A stretch of DNA of 49,850 nucleotides from Labilithrix sp. Its GTDB lineage: Bacteria; Myxococcota_A; Polyangia; Polyangiales; Polyangiaceae. The position numbers and the translations under genes are program-made. The notes under the pieces are model-generated. The model did not search any database. It worked only from the letters and a program-made list of their open reading frames with translations, and was not told where the DNA came from. Positions within the stretch are counted from its first letter, which is position 1. The number at the start of each line of letters is the position of its first letter. The DNA is taken from contig JAQBQJ010000229.1 in NCBI GenBank assembly GCA_028287065.1, forward strand, positions 1 to 49,850. The letters are read 5' to 3'. Below are positions 40,898 to 48,797 of this stretch, in pieces.

Positions 40898-40906
40898 GCG
40901 CGCGAC

Positions 40907-41674
40907 CTAGGGCACGAGGCCCCTGAGCCGCGGCGTGAACGCGTCGAGCGCCCAGCGCGTCGCGTTGGGGAAGTGCCGCGAGAGCGCGTAGAGACGCGGG
41001 TACACGACGCGGTCGCGCTTTTTTTCGACGGCACTGGCGATCATCCGCGCGAGCACGTCCGGCGCGCCGGTCGGCGTGTACTTGGTCGCCGCGCTCTCCA
41101 CGTACGCGGCGCGACCGGCGGCTTCCATGTCGCTCGTCACCGGCCCCGGATAGACCGTGACGACGTGGATGCCGTGCGGCTTCATCTCCGCGCGCAGCCC
41201 CTCGGAGGCGGCGGCGAGGCCGGCCTTCGCGGCGTTGTAGAAGAACATTCCCGGCGTGGGGCCGAGCGCGGCCATCGACGCGATGTCGACGATCGTCCCT
41301 GATTTGCGCGGGACCATGCGCTTGAGCACGAGCTGCGTGAGCCGGAGCGGCGTGTGGAGATCGAGGACGAGGAGGCGCTCGCCTTCTTCCCACGTCGTGT
41401 CGAGGACGCTCCGCACGATCTGGATGCCGGCGTTGTTCACGAGCACGTCGATCGGGCCCAGCGCCCGCTCGGCGGCGTCGATCCACGCGAACGCGACCTC
41501 CGGGTCGCCCAGGTCGGCTTGCACGACGTGCGCGCGCTCCTTGTTCGCTCCGGCGAGCGTGTCCAGGCGATCGCGACGGCGCGCTATCAGCGTGACCTTC
41601 GCGCCGCGGTTCAGGTACTCGCGGGCGATGGCTTCGCCGATCCCGCTCGAGGCTCCGGTGACGACGACGTGCAT
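40907..41674 (-). CDS. short-chain dehydrogenase/reductase
   Basis: The 255-residue enzyme starts at the ATG at 41674 (HVVVTGASSGIGEAIA). It has TGASSGIG, VNNAGIQIV, catalytic Ser in VDIASMAALG and Tyr-x3-Lys in FYNAAKAG, and a YPGPVTSDM substrate loop. The C-terminal extension (YPRLYALSRHFPNATRWALDA) is typical of ketoreductase-like SDRs acting on lipids. The N-terminal 64 bases overlap the 3' end of the DUF790 gene in another frame; the TGASSGIG motif begins directly after the ATG, so no later start is possible. Confidence 0.88.
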   Translation of the reverse strand: MHVVVTGASSGIGEAIAREYLNRGAKVTLIARRRDRLDTLAGANKERAHVVQADLGDPEVAFAWIDAAERALGPIDVLVNNAGIQIVRSVLDTTWEEGERLLVLDLHTPLRLTQLVLKRMVPRKSGTIVDIASMAALGPTPGMFFYNAAKAGLAAASEGLRAEMKPHGIHVVTVYPGPVTSDMEAAGRAAYVESAATKYTPTGAPDVLARMIASAVEKKRDRVVYPRLYALSRHFPNATRWALDAFTPRLRGLVP

Positions 41675-42939
41675 GGCGCGGGAGCATACGGGCCCTCCGG
41701 CGCGCTGACGAGAGAGGCGGATGCGACACGGTCGACACGTTCGAGGAGCGCGCGGGCGCTCGGCTTTCCCTTGAAGACGTAGAGCGCCGCCGGTGCCTCG
41801 TCCGCCAGCACCTCGGCGCTCACGCGGAGGCGAGAGCTGGCGCAGAAGACGATGCGCGCGCCGAGGCCTTGCTCCGCGAGCTCGATGCGCCGCCACACCG
41901 CGTCGCGGCTCCAGAACCCGAGCACCTCGACATAGACGGGGTCGGCGCCGTCACGATGACGCAGCACGAGGTCGGGGATGCACACGCCGAGCCCGGGGTG
42001 ATCGAGCAGCGTGGTCGCGACCGCCGCCTGCCACGGTGAGCCGCCGGCGTGCAGGCTCTCGAGGCCGTCGAGGAGCGCGCGGACCTCGTCGGCGAGATGC
42101 GGCGGCGGCGGCGCCTCGTTCGGGCGCGCGCTGCCCGACGACATCCGGAACACGAGGGCTTCGCGCTCTTTTCCCCAGCGCACGTCGGCCACCAGCGACC
42201 AACGCTCGAGCAGGCGCAGGGCCGGGAGCACGAGCGCGAGGCGGAGCCCGTACTTCGTGACCGACTCGAACATCGAGAACGGCCCGTCGATCGCGATCGT
42301 GAAGCCGGCGTCATCTTTCCGGCTCACCGTGAACAGAAGACGATGGAATTTCAGCTGGTTGAAGAACGCGCGCATCGCGCCCGGTGAAGCGCTCTCGATC
42401 TCGCACGTCACGCGAACGGCGCGGAGGAGAACGGCCTGCGCCTGCCCCAATTCGTATGCTTCGACGATCATCGAAGCAGTCGAGGCGGGCGCCGCGCGGA
42501 GCACGTGCTCGCCGCGCAGATCGGCGAAGAGCGCCGCGTCGAGCTCGGCCGCGGTTCGGCCCGTCGATGCGGCGACCTCGGCGACGACCGCGTCCCGGTC
42601 GAAAGGCTTGGCGTCGCCACGCGCGCGGCGCGCCTCGGTCGCGCGCAGGAAGATCGCCCGGCGGATGGCGATGGGATCGAGGTCGTCGTCGGCATCGAAG
42701 CCGCACGCGTCGTCGACGAGCTTCTCGATGCCGGCCGCCAGCTTCCGCTTCGGCGCGCGCGTGCCGATCTCCTTCCACGCCTCGGTGAGCTCCTCGCGCG
42801 TCCGTCCGACGTGCGACCGTGCCGCCGCGAGGTAGGCCTCGGCCAGCTCGTGTGCCTCGGCGAGCCCGCGCGCATCCAGGCGCCGCAGCACCAGCTCGCC
42901 GCCCTTTCGCCGGGCATCGACGTGATCAGCGGTAAGCAT
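41611..42939 (-). CDS. DUF790 (Bax1-like) nuclease
   Basis: The 442-residue protein has the layout of DUF790/Bax1 nucleases, partners of archaeal XPB: an N-terminal helical part, a central domain and a C-terminal nuclease domain. The C-terminal block CIPDLVLRHRDG ... VYVEVLGFWSRDAVWRRIELAEQ holds the Asp and Glu pair of the nuclease core. Bax1 of archaea cuts DNA next to a bubble opened by XPB. Its start overlaps the XPB stop by 14 bases, so the pair is translationally coupled. The last 21 residues (Pro/Ser-rich) are coded by the region overlapping the SDR gene and look like an accidental extension. Confidence 0.82.
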   Translation of the reverse strand: MLTADHVDARRKGGELVLRRLDARGLAEAHELAEAYLAAARSHVGRTREELTEAWKEIGTRAPKRKLAAGIEKLVDDACGFDADDDLDPIAIRRAIFLRATEARRARGDAKPFDRDAVVAEVAASTGRTAAELDAALFADLRGEHVLRAAPASTASMIVEAYELGQAQAVLLRAVRVTCEIESASPGAMRAFFNQLKFHRLLFTVSRKDDAGFTIAIDGPFSMFESVTKYGLRLALVLPALRLLERWSLVADVRWGKEREALVFRMSSGSARPNEAPPPPHLADEVRALLDGLESLHAGGSPWQAAVATTLLDHPGLGVCIPDLVLRHRDGADPVYVEVLGFWSRDAVWRRIELAEQGLGARIVFCASSRLRVSAEVLADEAPAALYVFKGKPSARALLERVDRVASASLVSAPEGPYAPAPCTSSSPEPRAGSAKPSPAST

Positions 42940-44308
42940 CGTGCTCCCGCCGTCGCTCGCTCGTTCCGGTCTCGGCCGTCCGGCTCGTCACGAGCTCGTA
43001 GAGGACGGCGTGCTTGCCGTCGCGCTTCCGCAGGATGCGCCCGAGCCGCTGCACGTGCTCGCGTACCGAGCCGCTGCCCGAGAGGACGACCGCGACGTTC
43101 GCCTCCTGCACGTCGACGCCTTCGTTCAGGACCTTCGACGTGACGATCGCCGCGTATTTTCCCGCGGCGAAGCCGGCGAGGATGTCGCTTCGCTCCGTCA
43201 CCTTCGTCTGGTGCGTGATGACCGGAACCAGGAAACGTCGAGCGACGCGGTACGCGGTGGCGTTGTCCTGCGTGAAGAGGAGCGCGCGATCGTCGCGATG
43301 TCGGTCGAGCAGGTGCTCGACGTAGGCGAGCTTTCCGCTCGCCGCGAACGCGAGCTCACGCTGGCGCCGGTAGGCGCGCATCGCGCGGCGTCCCTCCATG
43401 CTCTGCGCCGAGCGCATGACGAATTCGCCGAATCCGCGCGGGCTGCCGAGGCGGATGCCGTTCTTCGCCACGAACGCGAGATAGAGCGCGCGCTCCGCGT
43501 CGTGCTCCGCGCGCTCGTCGGGCAAGAGCTCCACGTCGACCTGCACCGTCTCGTAGTCGGCGAGATACTCGCCGGCGAGCTCGCCGATGTCGCGGCGATA
43601 CACGGTGGGACCCAGGAGCGCCTCGAGCTCCGCCTCGCGTCCGTCCGCGCGCTCGGGCGTCGCCGTGAGACCGAGCCGGAAGGGCGCGACCGACAGGCGT
43701 GCGGCGAGCGCGTACGTGGGGCCGGGGAGGTGATGGCACTCGTCGAACACGACGAGCCCGAAGCGCGCGCCCAGGTGCTCCATGTGGAGATAGGCCGAGT
43801 CGTATGTGGTGACGGTGATCGGCTGCACGTCGTGATCGCCGCCGCCGACCACGCCGACCGGCACCGCGAACGTCGCGCGCAGCAGGTCGTACCACTGCCG
43901 CACGAGATCGAGCGTCGGTGCGACCACGAGCGTGCTCCGGCGCACGGCGTCGATCGCCATGACGGCGACGTGCGTCTTACCGGCGCCCGTCGGCAGCACG
44001 ACCATGCCGCGTCCTTCCGCGGCGCGCCACGCACCCACGGCTTCGGCCTGGAAGAAGCGCGGCTCGCGATGCACGCGCGCGCCGGACGCGAGCTCGTCGT
44101 CGCGCCGCACGTCGTCGTCCACCTCGATGGCGGCGCCGCGGAGCGCAGCGATGACGCTCGCGTACGCGATCGCGGGCGCGCGGAAGCACGCGGCGCGGTC
44201 GTCCCACGCGAGCGCCGCAGGAACGCCGGCTCGATCGCGCGCAACGCCACGGAGCTCGATCGTTCCGGCGCGAAAGGCGAGGGACGCGGCCACGCCGTGT
44301 CCTACCAC
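42926..44308 (-). CDS. XPB-type DEAD/DEAH helicase
   Basis: The 460-residue helicase starts at a GTG at 44308. It has an N-terminal damage-recognition-like domain (about 1-85), motif I LPTGAGKT (Lys111), Ia VVAPTLDLV, motif II DECH (189-192), motif III LTATP, a TPERADGREAELE segment resembling the RED-like element, and motif VI QRLGRILRKRDGK. XPB proteins open DNA for nucleotide excision repair in archaea and eukaryotes; bacterial versions are scattered. It is seven bases after the DUF2330-like gene and overlaps DUF790. Confidence 0.88.
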   Translation of the reverse strand: MVGHGVAASLAFRAGTIELRGVARDRAGVPAALAWDDRAACFRAPAIAYASVIAALRGAAIEVDDDVRRDDELASGARVHREPRFFQAEAVGAWRAAEGRGMVVLPTGAGKTHVAVMAIDAVRRSTLVVAPTLDLVRQWYDLLRATFAVPVGVVGGGDHDVQPITVTTYDSAYLHMEHLGARFGLVVFDECHHLPGPTYALAARLSVAPFRLGLTATPERADGREAELEALLGPTVYRRDIGELAGEYLADYETVQVDVELLPDERAEHDAERALYLAFVAKNGIRLGSPRGFGEFVMRSAQSMEGRRAMRAYRRQRELAFAASGKLAYVEHLLDRHRDDRALLFTQDNATAYRVARRFLVPVITHQTKVTERSDILAGFAAGKYAAIVTSKVLNEGVDVQEANVAVVLSGSGSVREHVQRLGRILRKRDGKHAVLYELVTSRTAETGTSERRREHDAYR

Positions 44309-44315
44309 GTTCCGG

Positions 44316-46214
44316 TCAGAGCTTCTGGAGCCGGAGCCTCCGGCGAAGCGGCAGGATCAACGCGACGAACAGGAGCGCGTAGCGCGACACCGGGCTCGGG
44401 CCGCGGCGCTTCATGTTCTTCGAGGTCTTCTTCTGGTGAAGCGTCTTCGTCGAGAGCTTCGGCTGCAGCGACTGCGGCGTCGCCTCGCTCTCGCCGGAGC
44501 TGGAGCTGGAGCTGGAGCTCGAGCCGGTCGACGACTTCCCGCAATCGCACGAGTCGGATTTCGAGCTGCTGTCGTCGCCGTCGTCGCTGTCGTCCCAGCC
44601 CGAGCTCGACGAGCTCGACGAGCTCGAGCTCGACGAGCTGGAAGAGGAGCTGCTCGAAGAGCTGGACGACGAGCTCGACGACGAGCTCGACGACGTCGTG
44701 CTGTCGCTGCTCCCGCAGTTGTCGCCGCTGGTGTCGGCGTCGTCGGTCGTGTCGGTATCGCTCGGCGTCGTGCTTCCGCAGCTGTCGTCGGCGACGGGCG
44801 CCTCGTCGCCGGTGTCGTCGTAGACGATCGTCGTCGAGCCGCCCGAGCATCCGCTCGAACGCTCGTAGTGGTACGGGCGATCGTCGCTCGTCCCGCCGCC
44901 GCCGCCGCCGGCCGGCGGAGGAGGAGGGCTCGAGCCCCCGCCCGGCACGGTGACCTGAACGGGACACGGATCGTATTGACCCGCGTACACGACGGGATCG
45001 AGCTTGCTGGCGGACGAGGTGATCGGCGCATCGAGACCGAGTCCGTTCTGCGGGACGATGCCGATGAACCTCGTCGCGAACGTCGCCGACGGAGACGTAC
45101 CCGAGAGAGCGAGCGCGAGATCGTCGACCCCCGTCCCGCATTTGAAGGCGGCCGGATCGATGTCGCCGGTCGACGGCGTGCACGCCGTGCCACCCGCAAC
45201 GCGCGCGAGCGCACCGCTCGCGCATACGCGACCGACCGTTCCGGCCGCGGCCGCCGCGCCGTGCGCGGCCGCGTCGCACGTCGGCTGCGCCTGTCCGTTC
45301 GCGTCGTGAAAATAGGCGCTCGCGATGGCCGGGATGGGCATGTCGCGCGGGACGGCGACGGGATCGAAGAGGACCGCATGCGAGGCGGACTCGCGGACCC
45401 AGATCGCGCCGCCTCCGTTGAAGAGCGCGCTCGCACGCGCGGCCTCGTAGCTGCTGTAATTGCGGCCCCACGTCAGCGACGCCGCATCGAGCTCGCGCGC
45501 GCCGGGGACCTCGGCGGGAGCATTGGCGAGCACCATGGCAGTGATGCGCACCGGCGTTTTCGTGCTTCCGGTGAGCGCGAGCGGAACGACCGCGCCGCCG
45601 TCGTCGCTGACGCGCAACGTGGGCGACGAGACCGTGCTGCCCGAGGCCGTATCGAGCTCGAGAGAGACGAGCGCGTAACCCTTTGCGTAGAGGTCGCTGA
45701 TCTTCGCGTCGACGTCCGGCGAGATCGCGAAGCCGCGTGCGGTCGCGTGCGAGCGGACCGCGGTCGGCGAGTCGTGGACGAGCACGGCACGCGGGAATTT
45801 CTGCGGGCCGGTCGTCGTCCAGGGATCGATGCGCTCGGCCGTCGAGGGCATGTTGCACGGCGGCGTCGCCGAAGGAGGAGCGATGCGCGGCGACGTCGAG
45901 GATTCGAGGGTATCGAGCCAGCCTTCCGTCGCCCAGTCGAGCGCAGCACCCGGTCGGGCGGGGACGAGCCAGAGGACTGTGGCCGGCCCTCCGACGGTCA
46001 GGCGGCTCCAGCGCGTCGTGCCGAACGGCGTGACGGAGACGGCGATCTCCACGTCGAGCGTCGTGGGATCGGAGGCACTGGCCGGACGCAGGACGGCACC
46101 GTGGGCACGTGCTGCTGCGGGTGACAGAGCGAGGGCGAAGACGGCGGCGACACGCGCACACCGGAGGACGAAGCGGGCCGGGTTACTCAAGCCAATCGAT
46201 CGTACGCAAGGCAC
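44316..46214 (-). CDS. DUF2330-like secreted protein with poly-Ser region and C-terminal membrane tail
   Basis: The start is taken at the GTG at 46214; a Sec signal (VAAVFALALSPAAARA) follows, cleaving near residue 37. Residues about 38-260 resemble DUF2330 proteins (TTRWSRLTVGGPATVLWLVPARPG, DLYAKGYALVSLELDTASG). A Cys-containing domain follows to about 440, then a Gly/Ser/Pro linker, an acidic Ser/Thr/Asp stretch, a run of 31 serines (508-538; bases 44601-44693, mixed TCG/AGC codons), Asp and Cys clusters, and a final hydrophobic helix with a basic end (RYALLFVALILPLRRRLRLQKL). The end resembles C-terminal sorting tails of myxobacterial surface proteins, but lacks their usual Cys. Cell surface location is likely; the function is not known. 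Confidence 0.75.
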   Translation of the reverse strand: MPCVRSIGLSNPARFVLRCARVAAVFALALSPAAARAHGAVLRPASASDPTTLDVEIAVSVTPFGTTRWSRLTVGGPATVLWLVPARPGAALDWATEGWLDTLESSTSPRIAPPSATPPCNMPSTAERIDPWTTTGPQKFPRAVLVHDSPTAVRSHATARGFAISPDVDAKISDLYAKGYALVSLELDTASGSTVSSPTLRVSDDGGAVVPLALTGSTKTPVRITAMVLANAPAEVPGARELDAASLTWGRNYSSYEAARASALFNGGGAIWVRESASHAVLFDPVAVPRDMPIPAIASAYFHDANGQAQPTCDAAAHGAAAAAGTVGRVCASGALARVAGGTACTPSTGDIDPAAFKCGTGVDDLALALSGTSPSATFATRFIGIVPQNGLGLDAPITSSASKLDPVVYAGQYDPCPVQVTVPGGGSSPPPPPAGGGGGGTSDDRPYHYERSSGCSGGSTTIVYDDTGDEAPVADDSCGSTTPSDTDTTDDADTSGDNCGSSDSTTSSSSSSSSSSSSSSSSSSSSSSSSSSSSSSSGWDDSDDGDDSSSKSDSCDCGKSSTGSSSSSSSSSGESEATPQSLQPKLSTKTLHQKKTSKNMKRRGPSPVSRYALLFVALILPLRRRLRLQKL

Positions 46215-46384
46215 GTACCGAGGATCTTCGCACCGTCTCTTTCTTTCAGCCCACGATTTACGTGCTTTCCATGCGGAGACAGCCCGTCGCGCCGCCGCGA
46301 TTACGTTGCGGGCGCGAACCGCCGGTTACACGCCGAGGAGCTGGCCCGCGCCACCCTCCGATCTGTCCGGGCCACCCTCGTCCG

Positions 46385-46420
46385 CCGAAAACACCAACGA
46401 TCTCACGAGGCGGTTTTCGG
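46385..46420. promoter_or_regulatory. inverted repeat in the protease leader
   Basis: ccgaaaac (46385-46392) and gttttcgg (46413-46420) form a perfect 8-base inverted repeat with a 20-base spacer, 47 bases before the protease start. The flanking 46215-46467 has no gene. Operator or RNA hairpin; not decided. Confidence 0.4.
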
Positions 46421-46467
46421 CACGCCGTTCGCTGAGCGCGGCTCGCCAACAGCCTTCGGAGGTCACC

Positions 46468-47571
46468 ATGCATCGTCGTGTCTCCTCGTCACTGCTCGTC
46501 ACGTGCCTGCTCGCATCTCTGTCCGTCACTTGCGCGCTCGCGTGCGGAGCCGCGCCGGACAAGAGCGATTTACGCGCCTCGGTCGAGAGCTCCGCGGACG
46601 CGGGCGTCGACTCGGCCCCTCCGCTCGCGTCGACCGATCAGGTCGAGATCGTGAGCGGCGTTCCCGACCACAACCGCGATCCCGCGGTCGTCGCGGTCCG
46701 GATCGGCTCGGATGCGCTGTGCACCGGCACCCTCATCTCTCCGCGGCTCGTGCTGACGGCGCGTCATTGCACGAGCGCCACCGTCGACGCCGTCGCTTGC
46801 CCTGCGTCCGGCGTGCAGGTCCTCGGCGATCGCGATCCCTCGACGCTCTCGATCCTCGTCGGCGACGACGTCCCGTCCGCGCACCTCGTCGCGCACGGCG
46901 TGAGCGTCATCGCGCCGAGCGGCGTGACGCTGTGCGACGCAGACATCGCCATCATCGTGCTCGATCAGCCGGTGAAGATCGTCAAGCCGCTGCCCGTCCG
47001 GACGCACGGCGTGGCTCGCGGCGACCGCGTGCGTGCGGTCGGCTATGGCCGCGAAGGCGACGGCCAGGCAGCGGGGACGAAGATGGTCCGCGAGCACGTT
47101 CGTGTCCTCTCGGTCACGCCGAGTGAGCTCACGGTCGGCGAGGCGACGTGCTCGGGCGACTCCGGAGGACCGGCGCTCGACGAGACGACGGGCGAGGTGG
47201 TCGGCGTCGTCTCACGCGGTGGACCGAGCTGCGAGGGACTCGGCGTGCACAACATCTACACGCGCGTCGATGCGTTCAGCTGGCTGGTGGACGAAGCGTT
47301 CGCGAAGGTCGCGGGGCTCGATCACGACGGCGCGACGGACGGAGGAGCGCCGGCCACGGCACCGCCGCACGGCACGAAGCAGAAGCCGCCGAGCGACGTA
47401 GGAGCGGCGTGCGAAAAGGGCGCGGATTGCGCCGCCGGGATCTGCATCAAGGACATGGACGGCCCGTACTGCTCGCGCCCGTGCGGGACCGGCGATCGAT
47501 GCCCGGCGCACTACCACTGCCAGCCGGTGACCGGCGGAGCCACCGCGAGCGCATGCATTGCGGTGCCATGA
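46468..47571 (+). CDS. trypsin-like serine protease lipoprotein
   Basis: The 367-residue protein starts at the ATG at 46468 after a ggagg RBS (46458-46462). The signal ends CALAC. The S1 protease domain has an activation-like segment VEIVSGVPDHNRDPAVV, catalytic His100 (LTARHC), Asp159 (DADIAII) and Ser232 (CSGDSGGP). The C-terminal domain is Cys-rich (CEKGADCAAGICIKDMDGPYC, CGTGDRCPAHYHC), as in other secreted proteins of this window. Trypsin-like specificity is not certain. It should be at the cell surface and cut proteins. Confidence 0.9.
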   Translation: MHRRVSSSLLVTCLLASLSVTCALACGAAPDKSDLRASVESSADAGVDSAPPLASTDQVEIVSGVPDHNRDPAVVAVRIGSDALCTGTLISPRLVLTARHCTSATVDAVACPASGVQVLGDRDPSTLSILVGDDVPSAHLVAHGVSVIAPSGVTLCDADIAIIVLDQPVKIVKPLPVRTHGVARGDRVRAVGYGREGDGQAAGTKMVREHVRVLSVTPSELTVGEATCSGDSGGPALDETTGEVVGVVSRGGPSCEGLGVHNIYTRVDAFSWLVDEAFAKVAGLDHDGATDGGAPATAPPHGTKQKPPSDVGAACEKGADCAAGICIKDMDGPYCSRPCGTGDRCPAHYHCQPVTGGATASACIAVP

Positions 47572-47610
47572 CGAGACTCACCATTGACGGCGCGGCGCGC
47601 GGACCCCTAA

Positions 47611-48768
47611 ATGACGGGGATCATGGACTTCTCCCTGTCCGAGCACCACGAGCTCCTCCGCAAGACCGTCCGCGATTTCGCGCGGACCGAGGTCTTTCCT
47701 CACGCGAAGAAGTGGGACGAGGAGGAGCGCTTCCCGACGGAGATCGTCCCGAAGCTCGCCGAGCTCGGCCTGCTCGGGATCCGGATCCCGGAGGAGTACG
47801 GCGGCTCAGGCATGGACGTGACGAGCTACGCGATCTGCGTCGAGGAGATCGCGCGCGCCGACGGCTCGCTCGCTCTCACGGTCGCGTCGCACAACGGGCT
47901 CGGCACGGGGCACATCCTGTCGTTCGGCAGCGAGGCCATCAAGAAGAAGTACCTGCCGAAGGCGGCGAGCGGCGAGTGGCTCGCGGCATGGGCGCTCACC
48001 GAGCCGGGCAGCGGCAGTGATGCCGCCGGCCTCCGCACGACCGCGCGTCGCGAAGGCGCGAAGTGGGTCATCAATGGGACGAAGATGTTCATCACGCAGG
48101 GGAGCGTCGGTGGCTTCTGTGTCGTGCTCGCGCGTACGAACCCCGACGTCGCGAAGCAGAAGGGCATCACCGCATTCGTCGTCGAGCACGGCACGAAGGG
48201 CTTCACGGCCTCGAAGCACCTCGAGAAGCTCGGGTGCCGCTCGAGCGACACCGTCGAGCTGACGTTCGACGAGGTCGTCGTCGGCGACGAGCAGCGCGTC
48301 GGCGAGGTGGACCGAGGATTCCTCGACACGATGCAGATCCTCGATCGCGGCCGCATCTCGATCGCCGCGATGGCGCTGGGCCTCGGCTTCGGCGCGCTCG
48401 ACATGGCGGTCACCTACGCGAAGGACCGCAAGCAGTTCAACAAGCCCATCGCCGAGTTCCAGGCGGTTCAGTGGATGCTCGCGGACTGCAAGACCGAGCT
48501 CGACGCTGCGCAGCTCCTCACGTACCGCGCCGCGTGGCTCGCCGATCAGGGGCGGCCCTTCACGAAGGAAGCGTCGATGGCCAAGCTCTTCGCGAGCGAA
48601 GCGGCGACGCGCGCCTGCAACAAGGCGCTGCAGATCCACGGCGGCTACGGCTACACCCGCGAGTTCGCGGTCGAGCGTCACCTGCGCGACGCGAAGATCT
48701 GCGAGATCGGCGAGGGCACCAGCGAGGTGCAACGCATGGTCATCGCGAAGCAGCTCCTCGTCGGCTGA
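47611..48768 (+). CDS. acyl-CoA dehydrogenase
   Basis: The 385-residue flavoenzyme oxidises acyl-CoA at the alpha-beta bond. It starts at the ATG at 47611 (or 47623). It has the FAD/substrate segment AWALTEPGSGSDAAGL, NGTKMFITQGSVGG, DRKQFNKPIAEFQAVQWMLAD, QIHGGYGYTREFAVERHLRDAK and the catalytic base Glu368 in EIGEGTSEVQRMV. The Glu position is that of short/medium-chain and branched-chain dehydrogenases. It may link to the methylmalonyl-CoA genes through odd-chain or branched-chain catabolism, but they are not adjacent. Confidence 0.93.
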   Translation: MTGIMDFSLSEHHELLRKTVRDFARTEVFPHAKKWDEEERFPTEIVPKLAELGLLGIRIPEEYGGSGMDVTSYAICVEEIARADGSLALTVASHNGLGTGHILSFGSEAIKKKYLPKAASGEWLAAWALTEPGSGSDAAGLRTTARREGAKWVINGTKMFITQGSVGGFCVVLARTNPDVAKQKGITAFVVEHGTKGFTASKHLEKLGCRSSDTVELTFDEVVVGDEQRVGEVDRGFLDTMQILDRGRISIAAMALGLGFGALDMAVTYAKDRKQFNKPIAEFQAVQWMLADCKTELDAAQLLTYRAAWLADQGRPFTKEASMAKLFASEAATRACNKALQIHGGYGYTREFAVERHLRDAKICEIGEGTSEVQRMVIAKQLLVG

Positions 48769-48797
48769 GCGCATCCGAGCGCACGGCGGCGCTCGTT

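Noticed and set aside
44581..44700. repeat array resembling a CRISPR or satellite
   Set aside because: It is the coding sequence of the 31-serine run, with no spacers.
42941..44953. 670-residue plus-strand frame
   Set aside because: Antisense to XPB and the poly-Ser region; its Ser/Arg repeats mirror the serine tract.
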